From: Lancefieldella parvula_C
Lineage (GTDB): Bacteria > Actinomycetota > Coriobacteriia > Coriobacteriales > Atopobiaceae
Length of the DNA stretch: 30,604 nt
Assembly: GCF_000758945.1 (NCBI RefSeq)
Contig: NZ_JRND01000025.1
Coordinates: forward strand, 1 to 30,604
Direction: 5' to 3'
Below are positions 15,844 to 23,197 of this stretch, one piece after another. The translations under genes were made by a program, and so were the position numbers. Under the pieces are notes generated by a model that searched no databases, had not been told where the DNA came from, and saw nothing but the letters and a program-made list of their open reading frames with translations. Within the stretch, counting starts at the first letter, position 1; each line of letters starts with the position of its first letter.

Positions 15844-16465
15844 AAGACACTCGAATTCGTTTTTCTACAGGCAGGCGAGAAACAAGCAAATCAAACGTTG
15901 TGTCAGTAATCGGATTTCTATAGATTTCCTCTCCTGTGAGATTTACTACATAAGGCACATGAAGAACATATGAAGTGTGCGGTTTGATGGCAATTCGCGA
16001 AGTGGTTATATTTGGCTGGACAAGCGGCCAAAGGGAATTTTCATTTCCTAAATCGCAAATGTAATAGGTGTTGTTGGCTTGTGGAATTAAAACCGTGCCG
16101 AGAAAATCTATTCCTCCTACAGGCTCAGTCTCTTCTCTATCATTTTTAAGTTCTATAGTTACATCAATCACACTTGTTTGATTGCCATGAGCATTGGGAT
16201 GTTGTGGCGTAATACCATGTTTTTCCAGATAACCGTCATATGTGGTTAGAGAAATTTCAGTTATTCGTATTGAATATCCCTTTGTATTCTCAGAAGACGA
16301 ATAATGAAAATTTCCATCGAGGGGGACCCATTCTCCCATTTGATAAATCTCTTCAGGGATAGTTAGTGCATGGGTATTTATCCACCAAACTCTGTAGCCA
16401 AGAGCACAAACCAGTACAAGGCTTATGACAATTGCAAATAATGGTAGTTTGCTTTTTAGTTTCAT
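15839..16465 (-). CDS. Membrane-anchored ectodomain protein, last gene of the AT-rich ABC operon
   Basis: Function unknown. The 208 residues start with a positively charged stretch and one membrane span near 7-27, followed by a beta-rich extracytoplasmic domain. The pattern (SIRITEISLTTYDGYL, then SVIDVTIELKND, then a Ser/Thr/Asn-rich middle, then HTSYVLHVPYVV) resembles DUF4352/DUF5028-like Ig-fold ectodomains that accompany ABC-2 transporters. That match is from memory, not a search. A similar layout appears in the 249-residue protein at the other end of the operon. Its ATG overlaps the ATPase stop by 4 nt (ATGA), so translation is coupled. It contains the only GGCGAGAA octamer in the operon, near its 3' end. 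Confidence 0.75.
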   Translation of the reverse strand: MKLKSKLPLFAIVISLVLVCALGYRVWWINTHALTIPEEIYQMGEWVPLDGNFHYSSSENTKGYSIRITEISLTTYDGYLEKHGITPQHPNAHGNQTSVIDVTIELKNDREETEPVGGIDFLGTVLIPQANNTYYICDLGNENSLWPLVQPNITTSRIAIKPHTSYVLHVPYVVNLTGEEIYRNPITDTTFDLLVSRLPVEKRIRVSL

Positions 16466-17121
16466 GATGCACGTCTTTGCACGTCGATTTTCTCGACAGT
16501 TTTACCGAGCTTCATTTTGTAAATTACATCGCAGACAACCTCTAAGAATTCAGCATCATGACTTGATATGAGAAGTGTTGCACCTCTATCTCTTTGTTCA
16601 ACAATGAGCTCTGTGAGCATATGGACACCGTCTTCATCAAGAGCATTTGTTGGTTCGTCAAGAATAATTAAATCTGGCTGCTCAAAAAACGCCATGGCAA
16701 TTCCTAAGCGTTGCTTCATGCCAAGGGAGTATTTTCTAACAGGTCTTTTGTCTTTAGGATCAAGTCCTACTTTTTTAATTGCAGCATCAATATCTTGTTC
16801 AGACGCAATTTGTTTTATTGACGAGAGAATCTCTAGGTTCTTACGACCGCTATATGAGCTGAGAAGTGCTGGTTTTTCTAGGAGTAGACCAACACTTGGT
16901 GGGAAATCTATATCATCCCAGAGTTTTTTATTTTCAATAGAAACATATCCTTGGGTAGGTTTAATGAGGCCACAGACCGCTCGCATAAGCATTGTTTTAC
17001 CAGAGCCGTTTTGGCCTTCGAGACCAATTATCCCTCTCTTTTCCAGGGATAATGTGACATCCTTGAGGACAGTATCGTTTCCGATTTCCTTTGTTAGATG
17101 TTCAACTGAAATGTACGACAT
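16462..17121 (-). CDS. ABC transporter ATP-binding protein of the AT-rich operon
   Basis: A 219-residue single ABC domain: Walker A GQNGSGKT near 36-43, signature YSLGMKQRL near 131, Walker B LIILDEPTNALDEDG near 149-163 and switch His in SSHD near 187. The Leu-Gly-Met-Lys signature is typical of ATPases serving ABC-2 exporters, including bacitracin/lantibiotic-type efflux and immunity systems. It is the only ATPase for three permease genes upstream of it. Start ATG at 17121, 2 nt after the preceding permease stop. Its likely ribosome-binding site (GGCGGTGAG) is encoded within the last codons of that permease. Confidence 0.93.
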   Translation of the reverse strand: MSYISVEHLTKEIGNDTVLKDVTLSLEKRGIIGLEGQNGSGKTMLMRAVCGLIKPTQGYVSIENKKLWDDIDFPPSVGLLLEKPALLSSYSGRKNLEILSSIKQIASEQDIDAAIKKVGLDPKDKRPVRKYSLGMKQRLGIAMAFFEQPDLIILDEPTNALDEDGVHMLTELIVEQRDRGATLLISSHDAEFLEVVCDVIYKMKLGKTVEKIDVQRRAS

Positions 17122-17123
17122 GT

Positions 17124-17987
17124 TTACTCACCGCCAAACTGATCAATGTTCTTAAAGCGTGAAAGAGACAGATAAAGAAAAATACCTAAGGAGCCAATAC
17201 AAAAAACTAACGTGCAGAATGGATTGACTCCTGCGCAGAGGTTACCTTCAACAATCTCCCTGCTAGCCGAATCAATATAGAGAGAACTTCGAGAAAACAT
17301 CATGTAGTTGCCAATAAGAATGGGATGTAATTTGAAAATTGAAGAGACTATCCAGGAAATTATTAAAAAGAGAGGAGGCCATTCTTTAATAAATAATCCT
17401 GCTGAACATTGAAGCGTTATAAGAGATAGTGAAGTAATAAATAGAGATCCAATCAATGGGACAATACTTACCGTATTTGCAGGTAATGTTGAGGCGTCAA
17501 AACCTTCGAGAATTTCTAAGCTTAATGTCGTAGTTGATAGAATTTCTCCACCGTGAAGCAGTGTAAATAAAAGGATTACAACTCCCGCTATTATCCAATA
17601 AAGCCCAGTTGCTGTCACACAACTTACTGTTAGAAGAATAGGATAGAAGCTCTTTGAGGAGGACATAACAAGATACATATCTTTTCTTAGTGACCTGGAG
17701 ACTGCCAGAAAACACATTAGATGGGGAAGTAAAACAAGTATTAACCAGGCAAAAGGAATTTTAATTTTTGGCATAGCAGCATTTGAAGAAATGCTTTGCA
17801 ATATCTGTGGCATTCCAGCAAATAGACTTGATACGTTATCTGCAAATGTTGGATTACTTGTTGCTGAACGATTGAACACTACAAGAGATGTAGCAACGAT
17901 AAGTATCATTAAGATGGTACAGATACAAAATGGACCACGTAATGAATAGATAAAAGGACCAAATGGAATTACTTTAGAGTTTCTCAT
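17124..17987 (-). CDS. ABC-2-type permease 1 of the AT-rich operon
   Basis: About 287 residues with roughly six membrane spans, in an arrangement usual for ABC-2 permeases: an N-terminal span, a long extracytoplasmic segment rich in Ser/Asn, and five further spans. I do not recognise the specific family. The C-terminus reads KNIDQFGGE, close to the KNIEFGGHYEKL end of the next permease upstream, suggesting paralogy. I chose the ATG at 17987, preceded by GGCGGT; a TTG four codons earlier is possible. The gene start overlaps the previous permease by 14 nt. Confidence 0.82.
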   Translation of the reverse strand: MRNSKVIPFGPFIYSLRGPFCICTILMILIVATSLVVFNRSATSNPTFADNVSSLFAGMPQILQSISSNAAMPKIKIPFAWLILVLLPHLMCFLAVSRSLRKDMYLVMSSSKSFYPILLTVSCVTATGLYWIIAGVVILLFTLLHGGEILSTTTLSLEILEGFDASTLPANTVSIVPLIGSLFITSLSLITLQCSAGLFIKEWPPLFLIISWIVSSIFKLHPILIGNYMMFSRSSLYIDSASREIVEGNLCAGVNPFCTLVFCIGSLGIFLYLSLSRFKNIDQFGGE

Positions 17988-18792
17988 AATGACCGCCAAA
18001 CTCTATATTTTTAGTTCCAATGAGGCCAAAAATGTTTAAGCAAATGATTCCAACTAGAAAATATAAAGTTGTATATACAAGGCTATATCCTTCTGGATTA
18101 AAAGGAAGAAGTCTCGAAAAAGTCATTAATGTAGAGGGGAATGGAAGTTCAGGAAAGAACTCTCCTAAAACTAGCAGCGATACGCTTAGTAATATAGCTA
18201 GTGAATTGTGAGCATAGAGTTCCATTACTTTGTAAAAAGAGTAAAAGAACAAGAGGCCAAGATAATAAATGCCGAGAAGGACTAATACTTCTGAGGCTGT
18301 GAGCGAAAAATTTGTAGCAACTTGAACGGTATGGTTAATGAAGATATTTACATTTAGTGTAGCAATAGTAAGGCTGTTGCCTGTACAAATAAGTAAAACA
18401 ACGTATGTCATTATATAGACGGCAATCAAAACGAGACAAGATACGCTTATATTTATATAGCTATAAATCCAAAATCTAGTTTTCTTCTCAAATCTCATTA
18501 TGCGTTGAATAGAAAAATGTTCATTCTTGTCTGAGCTTGAAATAATGACTATAAGAAGAAAAGAGATGCAGAGTGCGGTCCACTCTATAGAGAACGTGTG
18601 GGCAGATCCGAAAAATGTTGCGATAATCAAATCACCTAAAGAAAATGAATATCCTCCTTGTGTAATTAAGCTGAATTGTGCAAAAGAAGAAATAAACGCA
18701 GTACAAGATAGCAACATCGCAAAAAGCGCTACTAGAAGATTTTTATGCACATCAAAAAGCTGAGTGAAGTTCCTTGAAATTTGATGTTTCAT
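17974..18792 (-). CDS. ABC-2-type permease 2 of the AT-rich operon
   Basis: A 272-residue membrane protein with about six hydrophobic spans (near 18-38, 70-85, 110-135, 165-185, 200-215 and 235-258). A polar N-terminus sits in the cytoplasm and a charged loop (SSDKNEHFSIQRIMRFEKK) follows the second span. The family is not recognisable beyond an ABC-2-like layout. The ATG overlaps the stop of the preceding gene by 4 nt. The C-terminal KNIEFGG resembles that of permease 1, and its FGG codons supply the GGCGGT ribosome-binding site for permease 1. Confidence 0.8.
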   Translation of the reverse strand: MKHQISRNFTQLFDVHKNLLVALFAMLLSCTAFISSFAQFSLITQGGYSFSLGDLIIATFFGSAHTFSIEWTALCISFLLIVIISSSDKNEHFSIQRIMRFEKKTRFWIYSYINISVSCLVLIAVYIMTYVVLLICTGNSLTIATLNVNIFINHTVQVATNFSLTASEVLVLLGIYYLGLLFFYSFYKVMELYAHNSLAILLSVSLLVLGEFFPELPFPSTLMTFSRLLPFNPEGYSLVYTTLYFLVGIICLNIFGLIGTKNIEFGGHYEKL

Positions 18793-19676
18793 AGCAGATC
18801 ACTTCTACAAGTCTTTTTGTAAGAAATGAAGATAACCAGTAATAGCAAAACAAAACAGAAGCAATAGAATCCAAGTTTTGTTGAAGCATATTCAGAACTT
18901 ATCAACTGAAAGAAATTCAACTTAATAAAAGAATTTTGTCCCACTTCTCTTAATTGAGCAGAGAAGAGGATTGCAGAAAATTGTGAGCCTAGGAACGCTA
19001 ATAGATGCAGCAGAAAATAAGAAACAAAAATTGCTTGGAATTTGGTTTTAGATAAACTTGCGAAAAGAGAAACAACACAGGAAAACAGCCCTCCAATTAT
19101 GAAGGCTAATACGGATAGAGTAATGACATAAGCAAGAGGAGAGTTATAAAAGAGTCCTGAGAATAAAGAGTTCATTGGGACTGCGGTATATATTTCATCG
19201 TAAATTTTTGGCGTAGATAACGGTAAGAAACAAATTACAGCTAAAAAATTAAGGACAAGAGGTAAGGCAGAGCAAATACCTCCAGAAACAAAGCTTACAT
19301 ATAGTTTTATCCTGATAACACTAGCTTTTTTAATTCTAAGACATTGCTGTTCAAGCACTCCTTCTTTTGAATCGTTGCTTAGTATCCAAGCAGTTGGGAT
19401 GGTAGCTAAGAGCGGCCATAAGAGATAGTACAGTCCACTGTAAAAATCTCCGATTCGTGTGGGAATCCAAGCAGTATAAGCAGAAATGACAGAAAGCAAA
19501 GTGTTATAGGAAAGATGATTTCCCTGTTGAAGAGTTGCTTCTAAGGTATTAAATTCAATTTGAATTTCAATCCAAGCAGCAAGTAGTGCAAGACAGGCGC
19601 CAATTGCAATACATATCCAAAATAATGGGTTATGGGTAAGTTGTCGCTTAAATTCAGACTTGAACAATGAATTCAT
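18789..19676 (-). CDS. ABC-2-type permease 3 of the AT-rich operon
   Basis: About 295 residues. It begins with the amphipathic MNSLFKSEFKRQL typical of ABC-2 permeases, followed by a first span near 18-37, a large external loop, and five or six further spans. The TAWILSNDSKEGVLEQQCLRIKK segment after the second span is a characteristic cytoplasmic coupling region in this class. Start ATG at 19676, with AGGTG 7 nt before it; a GTG three codons upstream is less likely. The ribosome-binding site overlaps the stop codon of the previous gene. Confidence 0.85.
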   Translation of the reverse strand: MNSLFKSEFKRQLTHNPLFWICIAIGACLALLAAWIEIQIEFNTLEATLQQGNHLSYNTLLSVISAYTAWIPTRIGDFYSGLYYLLWPLLATIPTAWILSNDSKEGVLEQQCLRIKKASVIRIKLYVSFVSGGICSALPLVLNFLAVICFLPLSTPKIYDEIYTAVPMNSLFSGLFYNSPLAYVITLSVLAFIIGGLFSCVVSLFASLSKTKFQAIFVSYFLLHLLAFLGSQFSAILFSAQLREVGQNSFIKLNFFQLISSEYASTKLGFYCFCFVLLLLVIFISYKKTCRSDLL

Positions 19677-19685
19677 AGCAAACAC

Positions 19686-20435
19686 CTACTTATCACTTTT
19701 TAATGCAGACTGTATATCAACTAACTTTGCGTTTGAATAAATTCCTCCCATATCTGCCAGATGAATAGAAGTAATATCTCTCATCTCTTCTGGAGATAGT
19801 ACAAAGGCAAGTTTGACGTCACATTCATCTCCTGCATTAATCCAAAAATATCCTTTTTCTTTTTCCACTTCCGAACTGCTAATTCGGGCATTTTCAGGTG
19901 TGATTTGGGACATGAAAATATCGTGTCCTTCGGCATTAATTGAGTAGCTAGAAAGTAATATAGAGCTCATCCCGTTTGGGGTGCGTTTTTGAACAGCATC
20001 TATGTTTTTAAAATGAAGCGTATAGACTAGATACAAGCTATTTGCATTTTCCGGTGCTGACGAATGGTTAAGTGCTTCAGAGGTAAATCCTGCTTCGTCT
20101 ATAGAATGATAAAGGGTTACGTCTGTTACCGTTACCTCTATTGTACCAATCCATGGTAGATAAGCCCCAAAAGGAGTCTCAGCTGGATTACCTCCTTCTT
20201 GATCAAGTCCAGTTAGTTGTACAGTATCGCCAATTTTATAAAGCGCTGAAGCTTCGTTTTGCCTTTGTGTAACTTGTTGCGCAAAGAGTTCTTGCTGAGC
20301 CTGTTTTTGGGCTAGATCATAAAAATAAAAAAATCCAGCAATGATGATAAAAGTAATTAATACTGCCAAAGCACAAGCTCTTTTTGGGAGCTTGTGCATT
20401 TTCAAGTTAAGGTTTCTAAAATCATGAGATACCAT
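19686..20435 (-). CDS. Membrane-anchored ectodomain protein, second gene of the AT-rich operon
   Basis: Function unknown. The 249 residues carry a short basic N-terminus, one membrane span near 23-43, a Gln-rich short coiled segment (AQKQAQQELFAQQ), and a beta-rich extracytoplasmic domain. Within it, IGTIEVTVTDVTLYHSIDE and LYLVYTLHFKNID are laid out like the last protein of the operon, suggesting the same Ig-like fold (DUF4352/DUF5028-like by eye). Start ATG at 20435 after AGGATTTGCT; the start context TTTGCTATG is shared with permease 3, hinting at duplicated initiation sequence. It lies 8 nt after the secreted-protein gene. Confidence 0.75.
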   Translation of the reverse strand: MVSHDFRNLNLKMHKLPKRACALAVLITFIIIAGFFYFYDLAQKQAQQELFAQQVTQRQNEASALYKIGDTVQLTGLDQEGGNPAETPFGAYLPWIGTIEVTVTDVTLYHSIDEAGFTSEALNHSSAPENANSLYLVYTLHFKNIDAVQKRTPNGMSSILLSSYSINAEGHDIFMSQITPENARISSSEVEKEKGYFWINAGDECDVKLAFVLSPEEMRDITSIHLADMGGIYSNAKLVDIQSALKSDK

Positions 20436-20443
20436 AGCAAATC

Positions 20444-20878
20444 CTAATTAACTTCGGTAAATCCGCCACGTGAGTCGGGGCTCCAAACTCCGTTTACGAC
20501 GCCGTTTCCGTCGCAGCCCCAAGCTGTCATCCTGGCATAGCGCATACCAGCTTCATAAACATAGTTGTGGATATTAAAATGACCTGTGTGACTAATAGTT
20601 GCGTGGTCGTTTCTCGTTTTATTTACATATCCGCTCCATAGACTATAGGAACCGTCAATGTAAAAGCGAACGCTACTAGGATCAATGCGATCAATTCTAA
20701 TATAACTCATTGAGTTAGTGTCTTTTGTGCGGCCTGATGTTCCTTGAGTGTTGCAGGCGTAAAAATAGAAATTAAAAGGCGTATCCTCCGTGCTTGCATA
20801 AGCAACATTTTGGACTGCTAAAATACAAAGAAAGATAGATAAGACTGTAAATAGTTTCAAAACCTTTTGGCGATTCAT
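20444..20878 (-). CDS. Small secreted protein with two cysteines in the mature part, first gene of the AT-rich operon
   Basis: A 144-residue precursor with a clear Sec signal: basic MNRQKVLK, hydrophobic core to about 24, and AYA at 26-28 before the likely cut, leaving about 116 residues. The mature part opens with DTPFNFYFYAC, has Cys42 and Cys122 (one possible disulfide), is rich in Tyr/Ser/Asn/Gly, and ends near NGVWSPDSRG. I cannot assign it to a family. It resembles, from memory, small secreted Firmicutes proteins found beside ABC-2 transporters (DUF2712-like), and less closely lactococcin-972-type bacteriocins. The strong ribosome-binding site AAGGAGG at 7 nt suggests high expression. 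A bacteriocin, signalling protein or transporter ligand are all possible. Confidence 0.78.
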   Translation of the reverse strand: MNRQKVLKLFTVLSIFLCILAVQNVAYASTEDTPFNFYFYACNTQGTSGRTKDTNSMSYIRIDRIDPSSVRFYIDGSYSLWSGYVNKTRNDHATISHTGHFNIHNYVYEAGMRYARMTAWGCDGNGVVNGVWSPDSRGGFTEVN

Positions 20879-20928
20879 AAACGCCTCCTTAGTTTTTAAG
20901 TTTGGCTAACCCCATGATTAGACCTTAA

Positions 20929-20958
20929 CTTGTATTCATCATAAACCTTGAAATGCAA
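20929..20958 (-). promoter_or_regulatory. Candidate promoter of the AT-rich operon
   Basis: On the minus strand TTGCAT (20958-20953) and TACAAG (20934-20929) are 18 nt apart, about 50 nt upstream of the secreted-protein start. A TATGAT at 20943-20938 is an alternative -10. Both are imperfect. Confidence 0.35.
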
Positions 20959-21189
20959 AGCAGTTTATTAATTCTGTGAGCGGTATATTTTTATCGGTTA
21001 AAGTAATTACGTTATTTTTGAAATTTATTTAATAAAATTTAATTTCTATGTATGCCAGGATGATTGATATAGGCGCTTAATTAAATATGAATAAACTCGT
21101 GTTATTGCGTTAAACGCTTATGTGGAATGATAGTGTCTGAAGCTAGGCCCACAAGTGCAACTAAAGTGGCCTTGTTATTTGGCAACAAA

Positions 21190-21227
21190 GAAAAAAACTA
21201 TCAATCTTGTTTGCACTCTAGACAGTT
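21190..21227 (-). terminator. Terminator of lysR
   Basis: On the minus strand AACTGTC pairs with GATAGTT (one G-T wobble) across an 18-nt loop, followed by a run of seven T residues. It suggests that lysR is not co-transcribed with the operon downstream. Confidence 0.55.
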
Positions 21228-21289
21228 ATGTGGTCTCTCCATTTTGTAATAATTGCATCAATTATGTACGGCTTACTTCTTTATAGACC

Positions 21290-22204
21290 TTACACCCACG
21301 TAACTGCTTGGCAGCAGCGCTTAAGCGCATCAATGTAGAGCTCACCAAAGGGCGAGAGGCTCTTCTCGTCGTGTGTAACGTAGCCAACTTCCATGTAATC
21401 ATCAACAGCTAGAGGAATTGCAACAATGTTGGGGCCATTGAGCTCCTCGTTAATAAGACCGGTGCTGATGGTGTAACCGTTCAAGCCAATAATCAGGTTG
21501 AAGATAGTGGCGCGGTCTCGGACCATGATGTCCTTATCGCGATCAAGTGTTGCCAGAAGTTCCTCGGAGAAATAGAACGCATTGTGCTCACCCTGCTCGT
21601 ACGAAAGGCGAGGGTAGGGGGCAAGATCGTTGAGTGTTACCGAGGAGCGCTTTGCCAGTGGGTTATCTTTTCCCACAAAAACGCTTGGCTTGCATTTAAA
21701 CAATGGCGAGAAAACCAGGCCCTGGTCCTGCAGCGTTTTTCTAATAACGCGCTCGTTGAACGAGTTGAGGTAGAGAACGCCTACCTCACTTCTCAGTTTG
21801 GAGACGTCTTCAATAATCTCGTAGGTTTGCGTCTCTCTAATACGGAAATCGTACTTTGAACCGCCATGCTCTTTAATCAGGTTGACAAAGGCCTCAACGG
21901 CAAAGGAATAGTGCTGGCAAGAAACACAAAAGCGCTGCTTAGCGGGGGCAGTGCCCAGATAGCGCTCTTCGATGAGGTCAGTCTGCATGACAACTTGCCT
22001 GGCATAACTCAAAAACTCCTCGCCATCTGCGGTAGGCTCAACACCCTTGCTGGTCCTGTTAAAAAGGGAGATTCCCAGCTCGGCTTCAAGCTCTTTGACT
22101 GCGCTACTTAAGGTAGGTTGCGAGATAAAGAGCTGTTTAGCTGCGGCGTTAATAGTGCCTGCCTTAGCAATTGCAAGAACGTATTTAAGTTGAGTCAGAG
22201 TCAT
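21290..22204 (-). CDS. LysR-family transcriptional regulator
   Basis: A 304-residue LysR regulator. The N-terminal winged helix-turn-helix is clear: LKYVLAIAKAGTINAAAKQLFISQPTLSSAVKELEAELG (quoted in two parts as LKYVLAIAKAGTINAAAKQL then FISQPTLSSAVKELEAELG), then FNRTSKGVEPTADG. The effector domain follows from about residue 90; the inducer is unknown. Start ATG at 22204 with a poor ribosome-binding site. LysR regulators usually control divergent or adjacent genes. Here the neighbours are pyrE upstream (33 nt away, same strand) and the AT-rich operon downstream beyond a terminator, so the target is uncertain. Base composition matches the flanking genome more than the operon. Confidence 0.9.
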   Translation of the reverse strand: MTLTQLKYVLAIAKAGTINAAAKQLFISQPTLSSAVKELEAELGISLFNRTSKGVEPTADGEEFLSYARQVVMQTDLIEERYLGTAPAKQRFCVSCQHYSFAVEAFVNLIKEHGGSKYDFRIRETQTYEIIEDVSKLRSEVGVLYLNSFNERVIRKTLQDQGLVFSPLFKCKPSVFVGKDNPLAKRSSVTLNDLAPYPRLSYEQGEHNAFYFSEELLATLDRDKDIMVRDRATIFNLIIGLNGYTISTGLINEELNGPNIVAIPLAVDDYMEVGYVTHDEKSLSPFGELYIDALKRCCQAVTWV

Positions 22205-22237
22205 AAGTCAGGTTTCTACGCAGAGGTTTTTCTCGCC

Positions 22238-22918
22238 TTATTTAACGCCATACTGCTGGTAGTAGGCATCAATGGCGGCCTTTAAGGTGTCGTCGATAAT
22301 AACTTTGCCGTCTACCTCGTTGTTGTAGAGGGCCTCGGTAACCTCATCCATGGAGACAATGGCTGCGGTTGGCATGCCCCAGCGCTCGGAGACTTCCTGA
22401 AGTGCGGCAACCTTTCCGCCCTTGCCAACCTCCATGCGGTTGAGCGAGACAATAAGGCCAACTACCTCGATGTTTGCAATAGAGGTAATCAGAGGATAGG
22501 TCTCTTCAATAGACTTGCCAGAGGTAGTGACATCTTCAACCATAACTACTTTCAGGCCGTCTTTGAGCTCTGCTCCTAAAAGCATGCCAGCGTCAGCACC
22601 GTGATCTTTTGCTTCTTTTCTGTTGGAGCAGTACTGAACCTGTTTGCCATAGAGTTCATTGATTCCCATTGCAGTGATTACGGAAAGGGGAATGCCCTTG
22701 TAAGCAGGACCAAAAACTACATCAAAATCCAGGCCAAAGTTGTCGTGAATGGCGCGAGCGTAATAAAGACCCAGCTTGTGGAGCTGCTCGCCAGTGACAT
22801 AGGCGCCGGCGTTCATGAAGAAAGGAGATTTGCGACCACTCTTGAGCGTAAAATCGCCAAATTTAAGTACGTTGCTCTGGACCATAAACTCAATAAATTC
22901 GCGCTTGTAGTCTTCCAT
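22238..22918 (-). CDS. pyrE: Orotate phosphoribosyltransferase
   Basis: Transfers the phosphoribosyl group of PRPP to orotate, forming OMP in pyrimidine synthesis. The 226 residues show FTLKSGRKSPFFMNAGAY near 23-40, DVVFGPAYKGIPL near 70-82, and the PRPP-binding loop VVMVEDVTTSGKSIEET near 128-144. It is slightly longer than the enteric enzyme. Start ATG at 22918 after AAAGGAGAAACC; a much longer open frame upstream reads through the intergenic repeats and is not credible. It is divergent from asnS. Confidence 0.96.
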   Translation of the reverse strand: MEDYKREFIEFMVQSNVLKFGDFTLKSGRKSPFFMNAGAYVTGEQLHKLGLYYARAIHDNFGLDFDVVFGPAYKGIPLSVITAMGINELYGKQVQYCSNRKEAKDHGADAGMLLGAELKDGLKVVMVEDVTTSGKSIEETYPLITSIANIEVVGLIVSLNRMEVGKGGKVAALQEVSERWGMPTAAIVSMDEVTEALYNNEVDGKVIIDDTLKAAIDAYYQQYGVK

Positions 22919-23000
22919 GGTTTCTCCTTTAGCAGGCCTTTTGAAGTGGTAGCAATTTGCAGGCATATTCCACTGCACTAGTTTAGCCGAATTGCGGATA

Positions 23001-23030
23001 GGTGTTTTATGGCGCGGTGTTTTATGGCGC
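23001..23030. repeat. Perfect 15-bp tandem duplication
   Basis: GGTGTTTTATGGCGC is repeated exactly at 23001-23015 and 23016-23030 in the pyrE-asnS divergent promoter region, placing it close to the pyrE promoter side. Confidence 0.8.
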
Positions 23031-23089
23031 GCCTTGGCTTCGCTGTGTGAGATTAGCGTAAATACCGCCAGATATATAAAAGTGAACGT

Positions 23090-23119
23090 TTGCCATGTGG
23101 TTATGCGGTATTCTAAATA
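23090..23119 (+). promoter_or_regulatory. Candidate asnS promoter
   Basis: TTGCCA (23090-23095) and TAAATA (23114-23119) are 18 nt apart, about 80 nt before the asnS start. The tandem hairpin units at 23135-23174 would be in the message leader. Confidence 0.4.
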
Positions 23120-23134
23120 GATATTTGTTCGTCT

Positions 23135-23174
23135 CGCAGGATTAGCCTGCAGAGCGCAGGAAAAGCCTGCAGAG
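23135..23174 (+). repeat. Two 20-nt tandem hairpin units in the asnS leader
   Basis: Units 23135-23154 and 23155-23174 share CGCAGG, AGCCTGCAGAG and differ only in two loop bases (ATT against AAA). Each unit holds GCAGG and CCTGC arms around a 5-nt loop, so the leader can form two small tandem hairpins ending 10 nt before the ribosome-binding site. No T-box motif is present. Confidence 0.75.
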
Positions 23175-23197
23175 TGAGTTACAAGGAGGGTATGCCC

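Larger units (their letters stand above)
20879..21289. other. AT-rich intergenic region between lysR and the secreted-protein operon
   Basis: About 410 nt with no credible gene. It holds the lysR terminator (21190-21227), a small palindrome GCGTTAAACGC near 21107, and a candidate promoter for the seven-gene operon. No tandem array like those elsewhere in the window is seen. Confidence 0.6.

Noticed and set aside
15839..20878. Interpretation as a classical lactococcin-972 cluster
   Set aside because: That system has a shorter bacteriocin and a single very large multi-span immunity protein with an ATPase. Here there are three separate permeases and two ectodomain proteins, so the match is only partial.
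22919..23197. T-box riboswitch upstream of asnS
   Set aside because: I looked for the conserved T-box bulge sequence and an antiterminator pair; neither is present. Only small tandem hairpins are seen.
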